NCBI GenBank assembly: GCA_002362145.1
Contig: DETX01000073.1
Span: forward strand, 1 to 21,864
Reading direction: 5' to 3'
DNA from: Clostridiales bacterium UBA3277
Lineage (GTDB): Bacteria; Bacillota; Clostridia; Oscillospirales; Oscillospiraceae
DNA length: 21,864 nt
Part shown: positions 1 through 8,081 of the stretch, piece after piece
Numbering within the stretch: the first letter of the stretch is position 1
Layout of the letters: each line of letters opens with the position of its first letter
Translations under genes and position numbers: made by a program
Notes under the pieces: model-generated
Told to the model about the DNA's origin: nothing
Databases searched by the model: none
Seen by the model: the letters and a program-made list of their open reading frames with translations, nothing else

Positions 1-36
1 TTAAAGTTTTTTATTGAATATCAGTATCAGATTTTT

Positions 37-540
37 TCAATGGGCAGTCCGGCCCTTCCCCCTCCCGGAGGGAGATGGGAACAGGCGGCGGAGCCTGGGG
101 GCCAGGGTCTCTGCCAGGGCGCAGTATTTGTCCGCCAGGCACACCAGCCAAGCCTCCCGGCATTTCGGCGGCGTGAAGGTCAGCGGGAACATATGACGCA
201 GGATGATCTCCTCCTCAATGGGCGTCAGGCGAAAATCCTCCCGGGCGTTGCGCAGGGCCCGGGCCGGATGGTGAAAGCCATGCCAGGCGTGGCCGGCGTT
301 TTTCTCGTGCCAATCATAGAGAAAATAATCGTGGAGCAGCGCGCCCCGGAGCAGGGACGTTTCGTCCGCCCTCAGCCGGAGCTTCCGGGCCCAGCACAGG
401 CTCATGGCCGCCACGTTCAGGCTGTGACCCAGAACCGTGGTGGTCCCATGCTGGTAAAACCACCCCTCCTGGCCGAGACGGCCTTCCCGTTCCAGCCGGA
501 AGGCCATGGCGGCCACTTTTTCCCGGATCGTCTGCTGCAT
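37..540 (-). CDS. HD-domain protein, putative phosphohydrolase
   Basis: A 167-residue cytoplasmic protein with the HD metal-dependent phosphohydrolase pattern: His39 in GHSLNVA, the His70-Asp71 doublet in LLHDYF, further histidines in GFHHPAR and RHMFP, and a late Asp in CLADK. The family hydrolyses nucleotides or other phosphoesters; the substrate cannot be told from sequence. Two in-frame ATGs exist, at 546 and 540. I chose 540 because the G-rich ribosome site (GGGGGA) then lies 6 bases upstream, whereas it lies almost on top of the ATG at 546. The last residues (FPSPSGRGKGR) are low-complexity, encoded by a small GC-rich palindrome, and may be an acquired tail. The gene is monocistronic within the window and divergent from the peptide-transport operon. 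The domain call is firm, the function open. Confidence 0.85.
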   Translation of the reverse strand: MQQTIREKVAAMAFRLEREGRLGQEGWFYQHGTTTVLGHSLNVAAMSLCWARKLRLRADETSLLRGALLHDYFLYDWHEKNAGHAWHGFHHPARALRNAREDFRLTPIEEEIILRHMFPLTFTPPKCREAWLVCLADKYCALAETLAPRLRRLFPSPSGRGKGRTAH

Positions 541-570
541 ACCCATTCCCCCGTTCTTTAGATTTTCTAC

Positions 571-599
571 ATGATACCCACCGGGCCGGGACTTGTCAA
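571..599 (-). promoter_or_regulatory. Sigma-A promoter of the HD-domain gene
   Basis: On the minus strand there is a perfect -35 box TTGACA (599-594), a 17-base spacer and a -10 box TATCAT (576-571), ending about 30 bases before the HD-domain gene start. The boxes and spacing are seen directly; activity is inferred. Confidence 0.8.
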
Positions 600-722
600 G
601 GGTGCAAATCCTTAAGATTTATGGAAGCCTTCTCCATTCCGGGAAAGGGCCTCCGGCGGACGGCCTTTTGGGAAAAACGCTTCAAAAAGGCAGATTCCCC
701 CGGGAAAGACGTACCGCCTGTA

Positions 723-751
723 TTGACAGATGTCCGTATCCGTGGTACAAT
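723..751 (+). promoter_or_regulatory. Sigma-A promoter of the peptide-uptake operon
   Basis: TTGACA at 723-728, a 17-base spacer and TACAAT at 746-751, preceded by TGG so that the -10 is also of the extended type. Transcription would start near 758, about 300 bases before the first gene of the operon. Confidence 0.8.
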
Positions 752-767
752 TCATTCAGAAAGCTGC

Positions 768-807
768 GGCGCTTTTCCGCGTATGCGGAAAAGCGCCTTA
801 TTATTTT
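768..807 (+). terminator. Leader terminator/attenuator hairpin
   Basis: A perfect 13-bp stem (GGCGCTTTTCCGC at 768-780, loop GTAT, partner at 785-797) is followed by TTATTATTTT. It has all the parts of an intrinsic terminator and lies only about 10 bases after the predicted transcription start, so read-through control or a tiny RNA of about 50 nt is implied. There is no gene upstream on this strand that it could otherwise serve. Confidence 0.7.
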
Positions 808-820
808 CCCTCCGGTTTTT

Positions 821-843
821 GTGGAAAAATCTGGGTTTTCCGC
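821..843 (+). other. Secondary leader hairpin able to compete with the attenuator
   Basis: GTGGAAAA (821-828) can pair with TTTTCCGC (836-843) across a 7-base loop. TTTTCCGC is identical to part of the left arm of the terminator stem (773-780). It could therefore alternatively pair with GCGGAAAA (785-792), opening the terminator. The complementarity is seen in the sequence; switching is inferred. Confidence 0.45.
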
Positions 844-1062
844 TGGATTTTTTCAATACATGGGATTTTCTGCCCGGATTTTTCCCCGGCCCCCTCCGCC
901 TTCTCAATCGGCGGATCGCAAAAAACTGCCGTGATTTTGAAATTGGACCCTGTCCATCCTGCATTTTCCCCTCTGGCAATGCCTATGATCTGGCTCCGGC
1001 CATTTTATAGATTGCCCCGGTTTCCGGGGCCTTCCCCGCAAAAAAGTGAAAGGAATGATTCT

Positions 1063-3039
1063 ATGAAACGAACGCATCAACTGCTGGCCCTGGTTTTGGC
1101 ATTGACCATGGTTATGTCCCTGGCTGCCTGCTCTGGCGGCGGCGCCTCCGAAACCACCGCCGCCCCCGTCTCCACCGAGGCCCCCGCCGCAGTCACCGAG
1201 GACGCCGTGTATCGGACCCTCTATGCCTCCGAGCTCACCACCTTAAACTACCTGATCACCACCCAGTCCAACGAAATGTCCGTGGCTGCCAACGTGCAGG
1301 ACTGCCTGGTGGAATATGACGCCTACGGCCACATTCAGCCCTCCCTGGCGGAAAGCTGGGAGCATAATGACGATGCCAGCGTCTGGACCTTCCACCTCCG
1401 CGACGGCATCAACTGGAGCGATAAGGACGGCAATGTGGTGGCCCCCGTCACCGCCGAGGACTTCGTCACCTCCATCCGCTACGTCTGCGACGCCAACAAC
1501 GCCTCCGATTCCCAGTATGCCCTGAGCACCATCGCCGGGGCCGACGATTACTATGCCTGGACCGCCTATCAGATGGCCCTGCCCACCGCCACCGAGGGCA
1601 AGGATGCGGACGGCAATCCCGCCCTTGTCTACATCGACGAGGACGGCGACGAGTGTGTCCTGAAAGAGGTTCCCGAGGCCTCCCCGGAGGACATCGGCGT
1701 GAAGGCCCTGGACGACAAGACTCTGGAATTCACCCTTTCCGGCCCCTGCCCCTACTTCCTGTCCACCCTGTCCTTCGGGCCCTATATGCCCACGAACGCC
1801 GACTTCCTGGCCAGCTGCGGCGACAAGTTCGGCACCAGCAACGAATACCTGCTCTACTGCGGCCCCTTCATTCTGTCCACCTATGAGCCCCAGCAGAAGC
1901 GGGAGATGACCAAGAACCCCAACTACTGGGATAAGGACCACGTGTATCTGGACGCCATCCGCTCCACCTACAACGCCGAGGCCTCCTCCATTGCCGTGAC
2001 CATGTACCAGTCCGGCGAGCTGGACCAGGCCAGCATCTCCTCCAACCTGCTCTCGGCCATGATGGCCGACCCCGAGACCGCCTCCAAGATCCATCCCACC
2101 CGGTCCGACACCTCCTACGCCTACTGGTATCTGTTTAACTTCGACCCCCAGTTCGACGCGGAATATGAGCCTGAGAACTGGAAGAAGGCCGTCAACAACG
2201 AGAACTTCCGCCAGTCCATCCTGGCCGGCTTCAACCGGATGCCCGCCCTGGCCGCCAACGACCGGGTGGACCCCCAGTCCATGAAGATCAATACCATCAC
2301 CCCCGCGGGCTTTGCCGCCGCCGAGAAGGACTACGCCTACTACGGCAAGCTCCAGAGCTATACCGAGGGCGACAACTTTGACGAGGCCAAGGCCGCCGCC
2401 TACAAGGAAAAGGCCATGGAAGAGCTCTCCGCCCAGGGAGTCACCTTCCCCGTGAAGATGCTCATGTGCTACAATCCCACCGCCTCCAACTGGGCTGAGG
2501 AATGCCAGGTGGTGGAGCAGAATCTGGAGAGCGTTCTCGGCAATGACTACATCGATGTCATCGTCCAGGCCGGTCCCGAGACGGGCTTCCTTGGCGCCGT
2601 CCGCCGCAGCGGCAAATACGCCTTCATGAAGTGTAACTGGGGCGCCGACTACGCCGATCCTCAGACCTGGACCGATCCCTTTACCGAGGGCTCCAGCTAC
2701 AGCTTCATCTTCAAGAGCGAGGACCCCCAGACGAAGGCCCTCTACGCTGAGTATCTGGAGCTGGTGGAAAAGGCCAAGGCCATTACAAACGACATGGACG
2801 CCCGGTACGCCGCCTTTGCCGAGGCCGAGGCGCTGCTGCTGGACCACGCCTTCGCCCTGCCCATCCACATCAGCGCCCGGAGCTATCAGATGTGCAATCT
2901 GAATGTCTTTGAGGGCCAGTACGCCTCCTTCGGCGTGGCCCGGGAGCGCTACAAGGGTCAGCACCTCTACAGCACCTCCATGGGACTGGAGGAATACCAG
3001 GCCGCCTACGCCCAGTGGCTGGAAGCGCTGTCCGAATAA
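1063..3039 (+). CDS. Peptide ABC transporter substrate-binding lipoprotein (SBP_bac_5)
   Basis: A 658-residue extracytoplasmic solute-binding protein of the OppA/DppE family that captures peptides for the permeases encoded next. The N-terminus has basic residues, a hydrophobic core and the lipobox LAAC with the lipidated Cys23, followed by a Ser/Thr/Ala/Pro-rich linker. The family's mature start (tethered SBP_bac_5 fold, YRTLYASELTTLNYL) follows. It is longer than the usual 530-600 residues, with acidic insertions around residues 170-210. The reading frame is open further upstream, but the start at 1063 is supported by AAAGGAA about 9 bases upstream and by the signal peptide beginning exactly there. 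It is the first gene of the ten-gene operon and is followed by a strong hairpin before the permeases. The family is certain; specificity for murein peptides is inferred from the downstream peptidases. Confidence 0.95.
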   Translation: MKRTHQLLALVLALTMVMSLAACSGGGASETTAAPVSTEAPAAVTEDAVYRTLYASELTTLNYLITTQSNEMSVAANVQDCLVEYDAYGHIQPSLAESWEHNDDASVWTFHLRDGINWSDKDGNVVAPVTAEDFVTSIRYVCDANNASDSQYALSTIAGADDYYAWTAYQMALPTATEGKDADGNPALVYIDEDGDECVLKEVPEASPEDIGVKALDDKTLEFTLSGPCPYFLSTLSFGPYMPTNADFLASCGDKFGTSNEYLLYCGPFILSTYEPQQKREMTKNPNYWDKDHVYLDAIRSTYNAEASSIAVTMYQSGELDQASISSNLLSAMMADPETASKIHPTRSDTSYAYWYLFNFDPQFDAEYEPENWKKAVNNENFRQSILAGFNRMPALAANDRVDPQSMKINTITPAGFAAAEKDYAYYGKLQSYTEGDNFDEAKAAAYKEKAMEELSAQGVTFPVKMLMCYNPTASNWAEECQVVEQNLESVLGNDYIDVIVQAGPETGFLGAVRRSGKYAFMKCNWGADYADPQTWTDPFTEGSSYSFIFKSEDPQTKALYAEYLELVEKAKAITNDMDARYAAFAEAEALLLDHAFALPIHISARSYQMCNLNVFEGQYASFGVARERYKGQHLYSTSMGLEEYQAAYAQWLEALSE

Positions 3040-3053
3040 GATTTTTGAGGTCA

Positions 3054-3081
3054 AGAGAAGTCCCCGCCCGGGGACTTCTCT
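3054..3081 (+). other. Intercistronic hairpin between binding-protein and permease genes
   Basis: A perfect 12-bp stem (AGAGAAGTCCCC at 3054-3065, loop GCCC, partner 3070-3081) lies 15 bases after the binding-protein stop. It is followed only by a C/T-mixed stretch, not a clean T-run. Hairpins at this position commonly protect the 3' end of the binding-protein message or partly terminate transcription, giving more binding protein than permease; that role here is inferred. Confidence 0.65.
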
Positions 3082-3172
3082 GCCTCCCTCTTTCCCTTCT
3101 GAACCCATACCAGTGCCGCCGCTTCCCCGGCGGCAGTTGTACCGGCTCAGATATCCCACAGGAGGAACTTTC

Positions 3173-4141
3173 ATGGCAAAATATATTACAAAACGTGTCC
3201 TTCGGTCCCTTATCACCATGTTTTTCATTATCACCATCCTCTTTGCCCTGCTCCGGATGATGCCCGTGGAGGGTTATTTTGAAAGCTATGATAAGATGTC
3301 CGCCACCCAGATCCAGGTAAAGCTCAATTCCCTGGGTCTGACTGACCCTCTGCCCAAGCAGCTGTTCCGGTTCTACCGCCAGCTTCTCCACGGGGACCTG
3401 GGCCAGTCCAACGTCTACCGCAAGGGCGTGGCCATCACCGCCATCATCGCCGAAAAGGCCCCCATCTCCATTGCCATGGGCCTGACGGCCATGGCAATCT
3501 CCATGGCCGTGGGACTGCCCCTGGGCATCTTAATGGCCAGAAGCACCCGAACCCGGTGGAAAATCGGGGACAAGCTGGGCACGGTGTTCATCGTGCTGAT
3601 TCAGGCAATGCCTGCGGCGGTGTACCACATCCTCATCCAGTTCATCGGCTCCCAGACCCATGTGGGCCGGGATGTGCTGGGGCTGACCATGCTCTTTGAC
3701 ATGGAAAACTGGCACAGCTACATTCTTCCCATCTTCTCCCTGTCCATCGGCAACATCGCCTACTACGCCATGTGGCTGCGGCGGTACATGGTGGACGAGG
3801 CCAACAAGGACTACATCCGCCTGGCCCGGGCCAAGGGCGTGCCCAGCGGGGCCATCTCCCGGCGGCACATCTTCCGCAACGCCTTTGTGCCCATGGTCCA
3901 GTACATCCCCAACTCCATTCTCTTTACCCTGATGGGGTCGCTGTATGTGGAATCCCTCTACTCCGTCCCCGGCATGGGCGGACTGCTGGTCACCGCCATT
4001 AAGCGCCAGGACAACACCCTGGTCCAGGCCCTGGTCCTTCTCTATGCCGTGATCTCCATCCTGGGGCTGCTCTTTGGCGACATCCTCATGGGCATCATGG
4101 ACCCCAGAATCAGTCTTGCCAAGAAGGAGGGTTCCCGCTGA
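3173..4141 (+). CDS. Peptide ABC transporter permease, OppB/DppB type
   Basis: A 322-residue inner-membrane permease, forming half of the translocation pore. It begins with the family-typical MAKYITKRVLRSLITMF and first membrane helix and ends in DPRISL. It contains the EAA loop that contacts the ATPases (DYIRLARAKGVPSGAISRRH, around residues 215-235). The frame is open upstream into the previous gene, but the start at 3173 has a perfect AGGAGG-type site (3160-3165) and matches the family N-terminus. The stop codon shares one base with the ATG of the next permease (TGATG), so the two are translationally coupled. Peptide or nickel transporters share this fold; the neighbours favour peptides. 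Confidence 0.95.
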   Translation: MAKYITKRVLRSLITMFFIITILFALLRMMPVEGYFESYDKMSATQIQVKLNSLGLTDPLPKQLFRFYRQLLHGDLGQSNVYRKGVAITAIIAEKAPISIAMGLTAMAISMAVGLPLGILMARSTRTRWKIGDKLGTVFIVLIQAMPAAVYHILIQFIGSQTHVGRDVLGLTMLFDMENWHSYILPIFSLSIGNIAYYAMWLRRYMVDEANKDYIRLARAKGVPSGAISRRHIFRNAFVPMVQYIPNSILFTLMGSLYVESLYSVPGMGGLLVTAIKRQDNTLVQALVLLYAVISILGLLFGDILMGIMDPRISLAKKEGSR

Positions 4142-5151
4142 TGAAATATTTACATTTCCGGTCCGGGCGTGAACAGGCCACCGAAAAGCTGGACGAGGCC
4201 CTGTCCTCCCGGAGCATGACCGACGAGGAGGCCTTCTCCTTCGCGGGCTTTGATTCTCAAAACGCCGAGCGGGGCGGCTACTCCGGCTACTCCTATTGGC
4301 GCTCCACCCTCCGGGCCTTCTTCCAAAACCGGGCGGCGGTGTTTTTCCTGATCGTCATGGTGGCCGTTCTCACCTTTACCTTCATCCAGCCCTACCTCCC
4401 TGGTCAGAAGGACCCCCTTCTCATTCACAACGACGAGTGGGGCCTGCCCCTGAACAACGTTCCCCCGGGAGAGGAGTTCTGGTTCGGCACCAATTCCATC
4501 GGCCAGGACCTGTGGGCCCGGATCTGGTCCGGCACCCGCACCTCGCTGTTCATCGGCTTCTCCGTGGCCCTGGTGGAGGCGGTAGTGGGTATTCTGATGG
4601 GCGTTCTCTGGGGCTATGTGCGAAAACTGGACTTTCTCTTTACGGAGCTGTACAACATTCTCGATAACATTCCCCAGACCCTGCTGCTCATCCTCATCTC
4701 CTATGTGATGAAGCCCGGCGTCAATACCATCATCTTCGCCCTGTCCCTCACCGGCTGGCTGGGCATGGCCCGGTTCATCCGCAATCAGATCATTATTATC
4801 CGGGACCGGGACTACAACCTGGCCTCAAGATGCCTGGGCATCCCCACCTGGCGGATCATCCTGAAAAACCTGCTTCCCTATCTGGTGTCCGTCATCACCA
4901 TGCGGATGGCCCTGGCCATCCCCTCCGCCATCGGCAACGAAGTCTTTGTCACCTACATCGGCATCGGCCTGCCGGTGGACATCCCCTCCCTGGGGAACCT
5001 CATTCAGACCGGCCGCTCCCTCATGACCGTGCCAGCCCTTCGCTACCAGCTCTTCTTCCCGGTGGCGGTGCTGGTGGTCATCACCGTTTCCTTCTACATC
5101 ATCGGCAACGCCTTCGCCGACGCCGCCGATCCCAAAAACCACGTTCGTTAA
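4141..5151 (+). CDS. Peptide ABC transporter permease, OppC/DppC type
   Basis: A 336-residue permease partner of the preceding gene. A cytoplasmic N-terminal stretch of about 60 residues precedes the OppC_N-type first helix (FFQNRAAVFFLIVMV). Then come the characteristic FGTNSIGQDLWARIWSGTRTS segment and an EAA loop (NLASRCLGIPTWRIILKN). The EAA loop departs from the common AARALGA form, which could reflect its particular ATPase pair. It starts on the last base of the upstream stop codon, and 12 bases separate it from the ATPase gene, which has an AAGGAGG ribosome site. Membrane location and role are firm. Confidence 0.95.
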   Translation: MKYLHFRSGREQATEKLDEALSSRSMTDEEAFSFAGFDSQNAERGGYSGYSYWRSTLRAFFQNRAAVFFLIVMVAVLTFTFIQPYLPGQKDPLLIHNDEWGLPLNNVPPGEEFWFGTNSIGQDLWARIWSGTRTSLFIGFSVALVEAVVGILMGVLWGYVRKLDFLFTELYNILDNIPQTLLLILISYVMKPGVNTIIFALSLTGWLGMARFIRNQIIIIRDRDYNLASRCLGIPTWRIILKNLLPYLVSVITMRMALAIPSAIGNEVFVTYIGIGLPVDIPSLGNLIQTGRSLMTVPALRYQLFFPVAVLVVITVSFYIIGNAFADAADPKNHVR

Positions 5152-5163
5152 GGAGGAGCGGCT

Positions 5164-6204
5164 ATGGAAAATGTGATTTTGTCCTTCCGGGACCTGAATG
5201 TGAAGTTCACCCTCCGGGGCCAGGTGCTCCACGCCATCCGGGGCGTCAGCCTGGATATCTACCAGGGCGAGAGCATTGCCATTGTGGGCGAGAGCGGCTC
5301 CGGCAAGTCCGTATTCGTCAAGACCGCCATGGGGCTGCTGGATGCCAACGGCTTCATCTCCTCCGGCTCCATCCGCTACAATGGCCAGGAGCTGGCCGAT
5401 TTTCGCACCGACAAGGATTGGCTGAAAATCCGGGGCCATGAGATCGCCATGGTATTCCAGGACCCCATGACCTCCCTGAATCCCCTCAAGACCATCGGCA
5501 AGCAGATTCTGGAGGCCGTGGAGCTCCACCAGGGGCTCCGGGGCGCCGCCGCCAAAAAGGCCGTCATGGACGTCCTCTCCGATGTGGGCATCGACGACCC
5601 CCAGCGGCGCTATCAGCAGTATCCCCACGAGTTTTCCGGCGGTATGCGTCAGAGGGTGGTCATCGCCATTGCCCTGGCCTGCCGGCCCAAAATTCTCATC
5701 TGCGACGAGCCCACCACCGCTCTGGATGTGACCATTCAGGCCCAGATTCTGGAGCTCATCAAGGCCATGCAGAAAAAGTATAACCTCACCACCATCTACA
5801 TCACCCACGATCTGGGGGTGGTGGCCAATGTGGCCGACCGCATCGCCGTCATGTACGCCGGGGATATTGTGGAGCTGGGCACCACGGACGAGGTATTCTA
5901 CAACCCCCAGCACCCCTACACCTGGGCGCTGCTGAGCAGTCTGCCCCAGCTCGGCGTGAAGGGTGAAAACCTGTACGCCATCCAGGGCACCCCTCCCAAC
6001 CTCTTTTATGAGGTCCACGGGGACGCCTTCGCCCCCAGAAATCCAAAGGCATTGAAAATTGATTTTGTGGAGCGGCCGCCCTTCTTCAGCGTCAGCCCCA
6101 CCCACAAAGCCCGGACCTGGCTCCTGGACCCCAGAGCCCCAAAGGTGGAGCCCCCGGAGCATATCCGCGCCCTGCGGGAGAAGGGAGGAAAATGCCTTGA
6201 TTGA
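5164..6204 (+). CDS. Peptide ABC transporter ATP-binding protein, OppD/DppD type
   Basis: A 346-residue cytoplasmic ATPase that powers the importer. Visible motifs in order: Walker A GESGSGKS (about residues 40-47), Q-loop [11 protein letters not shown], signature FSGGMRQRV, Walker [13 protein letters not shown] and the H-loop ITHDLGVVA. The C-terminal region matches the oligopeptide/dipeptide extension ([15 protein letters not shown]). However, I do not see the four-cysteine iron-sulfur cluster known from some DppD proteins. Its last 8 bases overlap the TTG start of the next ATPase gene. The family assignment is firm; the imported substrate is inferred from context. Confidence 0.95.
   Translation: MENVILSFRDLNVKFTLRGQVLHAIRGVSLDIYQGESIAIVGESGSGKSVFVKTAMGLLDANGFISSGSIRYNGQELADFRTDKDWLKIRGHEIAMVFQDPMTSLNPLKTIGKQILEAVELHQGLRGAAAKKAVMDVLSDVGIDDPQRRYQQYPHEFSGGMRQRVVIAIALACRPKILICDEPTTALDVTIQAQILELIKAMQKKYNLTTIYITHDLGVVANVADRIAVMYAGDIVELGTTDEVFYNPQHPYTWALLSSLPQLGVKGENLYAIQGTPPNLFYEVHGDAFAPRNPKALKIDFVERPPFFSVSPTHKARTWLLDPRAPKVEPPEHIRALREKGGKCLD
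6183..6199 (+). promoter_or_regulatory. Ribosome site fixing a TTG start for the second ATPase
   Basis: GGGAGGA at 6183-6189 lies 7 bases before the TTG at 6197-6199, which is in frame with the OppF-type ATPase. The nearby ATG at 6192 is in a different frame. Without this TTG the ATPase would have to start far inside the OppD-type gene. Confidence 0.75.
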
Positions 6205-7129
6205 ATCGAAACTGGTGCAGATCCAGGACGTATCCGTCACCTTCGGCTCCCGCCGCCATCCCTTCACCGCCGTGGACCATGTGTCCCTGGACATCTACAA
6301 GGGGGAGACCTTCGGTCTGGTGGGGGAATCCGGCTCCGGCAAGACCACCCTGGGCCGGGCCGTCATCCGCATCCACCCCACCTCCGGCGGCCGGATTCTC
6401 TTCGACGGGAAGCAGATCAACGGCAAAATCTCCCCCGCCCTGGACCGGGAGGTGACCCGGCGCATCCAGATGATCTTCCAGGACCCCATGTCCTCTCTCA
6501 ACGAGCGGGCAAAGGTGGACTACATCGTAAGCGAGGGGCTCTACGCCTCCGGCCATAAGCACCTGAGCGAGACGGAGCGGAAGGAAAAGGTGGCCAAGGC
6601 CCTGTCCGATGTGGGCCTGCTGCCGGAATTTGCCAGCCGGTTCCCCCATGAATTCTCCGGCGGCCAGCGCCAGCGCATCGGCATCGCCCGGGCCCTCATC
6701 ATGGAGCCGGACTTCATCATTGCCGACGAGCCCATCTCCGCCCTGGACGTATCCATCCGGGCCCAGGTGCTGAATCTGCTCTCCCGGCTCCAAAAGGAGC
6801 GGGACCTCACCTATCTGTTCATCGCCCACGACCTGAGCGTGGTGCGCTTTATCTGCGACCGCATCGCCGTCATTCACAAGGGAAAGATCGTGGAGCTTAC
6901 CGGCAGCGAAGAGCTCTTCCTCCATCCCCTGCACCCCTACACCCGGGCGCTGCTGTCCGCCATCCCTCAGCCGGACCCCATCGCCGAGCGGCAGAAGAAG
7001 CTGCTGGTCTATGACCCTTCCTGCCACCACTATGGCCCGGGCAATGGGCCGCAGTGGCAGGAAATCCTTCCCGGCCACTTCATTCTGGCAAACGAGGAAG
7101 AGATGGACGGCTACCGCCGCCAAGTTTAA
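6197..7129 (+). CDS. Peptide ABC transporter ATP-binding protein, OppF/DppF type
   Basis: A 310-residue second ATPase of the importer, normal in length for OppF. Motifs: Walker [15 protein letters not shown]-loop [10 protein letters not shown], signature [15 protein letters not shown], Walker [13 protein letters not shown] and H-loop [10 protein letters not shown], then the family extension [16 protein letters not shown]. The frame is open further upstream to 6059, but that would place over 40 extra residues inside the OppD-type gene. The TTG at 6197 has a well-spaced ribosome site and gives the expected N-terminus. It overlaps the previous gene by 8 bases, which suggests coupled translation. 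The next gene, an LD-carboxypeptidase, follows after 25 bases. Confidence 0.93.
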   Translation: MIESKLVQIQDVSVTFGSRRHPFTAVDHVSLDIYKGETFGLVGESGSGKTTLGRAVIRIHPTSGGRILFDGKQINGKISPALDREVTRRIQMIFQDPMSSLNERAKVDYIVSEGLYASGHKHLSETERKEKVAKALSDVGLLPEFASRFPHEFSGGQRQRIGIARALIMEPDFIIADEPISALDVSIRAQVLNLLSRLQKERDLTYLFIAHDLSVVRFICDRIAVIHKGKIVELTGSEELFLHPLHPYTRALLSAIPQPDPIAERQKKLLVYDPSCHHYGPGNGPQWQEILPGHFILANEEEMDGYRRQV

Positions 7130-7154
7130 GGCAAGAATTCCCTGGAGGCCTCTT

Positions 7155-8081
7155 ATGATCACACCAAAATCTCTGTTCCCCGGGGCCCGGGTGGCCCTGG
7201 TGGCCCCCGCCTCGGCTGTGCCTGCGGACCGGCTGGAAACCGCCCTGGAGCGGGTCCGGCGTCTGGGGCTTAAGCCGGTGATCTATCCTTCCTGCCGCTT
7301 TGAAAACCGGGACGGCTACTTTGCCGCCCCCGACGCCCAGCGGGCAGAGGATCTAAACCGCGCTTTTTCCGACCCCACCATCGACGGCATCTGGTGCATC
7401 CGGGGCGGCTACGGCGCCCACCGTTTGCAGCCCCTTCTGGATGTGGATACCATCCGCCGCAACCCCAAGTGGTTCGGCGGCTACTCCGACGTCACCGCCC
7501 TCCATACCTTTCTGAATCAGGAATGTGATTTGGAGACCTATCACTGTCCCATGCCCTCCACCGAGCCGGACCCCGATGACTACACTCTGGAGTATCTTCG
7601 CAAGGCCCTCTTCGGCGGCCTTGCCGGGGAGCTTCGCTATCCTCAGGCGCAGCGGCCTGTGACCCTGGTCCCCGGCCGGGCCCGGGGGCCCCTCTGCGGG
7701 GGAAACCTGTCCCTGCTGATCGCCTCCCTGGGCACCCCCTGGGAGATCGACACCCGGGGGAAGCTCCTCTTCCTGGAGGACATCGGGGAGAAAACCTACC
7801 GCGTGGACAGTATGCTGACCCAGCTGCGCAACGCCGGGAAATTCCGGGACTGCGCCGGAATCCTCCTGGGCGCCTGGACGGACTGTGAGCCGGAGATTCC
7901 GGAGCGGACCCTGCTTCTTCCGGAGATCTTCCGGCAGCTCATCGTCCCCGCCGGGAAGCCCGCTGTGATGGGCCTGCCCTGCGGCCACTGCGAAACCACC
8001 CTGGCCCTGCCTCTGGGAAGAAGCTGTCGTCTGGACGCCGACGGCTGCGCAATTTTCCTGGAAAAGGAGGGCGAAGCATGA
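7155..8081 (+). CDS. S66 family LD-carboxypeptidase (LdcA/YkfA/MccF-like)
   Basis: A 308-residue cytoplasmic serine peptidase. The S66 triad is intact: Ser111 in GGYSDVTALH, Glu208 in LFLEDIGE and His278 in CGHCETT, with spacing close to that of the Pseudomonas LD-carboxypeptidase. The IRGGYG motif (about 82-87) is also present. Family members cut the bond between the diamino acid and the terminal D-Ala of tetrapeptides during wall recycling; MccF relatives cleave microcin C-type compounds. The position behind a peptide importer is as for ykfA in the B. subtilis dpp-ykf operon, which favours recycling. The start at 7155 has GGAGG 8 bases upstream, and the longer open frame overlaps the ATPase gene. 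It ends in an ATGA overlap with the next gene. Confidence 0.92.
   Translation: MITPKSLFPGARVALVAPASAVPADRLETALERVRRLGLKPVIYPSCRFENRDGYFAAPDAQRAEDLNRAFSDPTIDGIWCIRGGYGAHRLQPLLDVDTIRRNPKWFGGYSDVTALHTFLNQECDLETYHCPMPSTEPDPDDYTLEYLRKALFGGLAGELRYPQAQRPVTLVPGRARGPLCGGNLSLLIASLGTPWEIDTRGKLLFLEDIGEKTYRVDSMLTQLRNAGKFRDCAGILLGAWTDCEPEIPERTLLLPEIFRQLIVPAGKPAVMGLPCGHCETTLALPLGRSCRLDADGCAIFLEKEGEA

Larger units (their letters stand above)
541..1062. other. Divergent intergenic region and long leader, no gene
   Basis: This stretch of about 520 bases carries no convincing gene. Overlapping reading frames exist here but lack ribosome sites and recognisable content. It holds the minus-strand promoter of the HD gene, the plus-strand promoter of the peptide operon, and a leader of about 300 nt with several hairpins: a strong terminator-like one at 768-797, 821-843, a 6-bp stem at 895-915 (TCCGCC/GGCGGA) and a 7-bp stem at 1014-1030 (GCCCCGG/CCGGGGC) about 17 bases before the ribosome site. 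No known riboswitch or T-box motif was recognised. The leader is visibly less GC-rich than the coding DNA around it. Confidence 0.7.

Noticed and set aside
749..765. CodY-like box at the peptide operon start site (core TTCAGAAA)
   Set aside because: Only 9 of 15 positions match the CodY consensus, too weak to claim even though B. subtilis dpp is CodY-controlled.
593..1010. Overlapping open frames in the operon leader
   Set aside because: No ribosome sites, one begins upstream of the promoter, and the content looks like translated non-coding leader.
730..1062. Upstream start for the peptide-binding protein
   Set aside because: It would put over 100 residues before a textbook lipoprotein signal peptide and begin inside the promoter.
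752..1062. T-box or known riboswitch in the leader
   Set aside because: No T-box sequence, specifier loop or other recognisable conserved core was found, only hairpins.
1243..3237. 664-residue open frame on the minus strand opposite the peptide-binding protein
   Set aside because: Gly/Val/His/Leu-rich translation typical of the antisense of GC-rich codons, with no domain or ribosome site, fully opposite a well-supported lipoprotein gene.
4825..6294. 489-residue minus-strand open frame across the permease and ATPase genes
   Set aside because: Composition is antisense-like and it spans the junction of two clear transporter genes.
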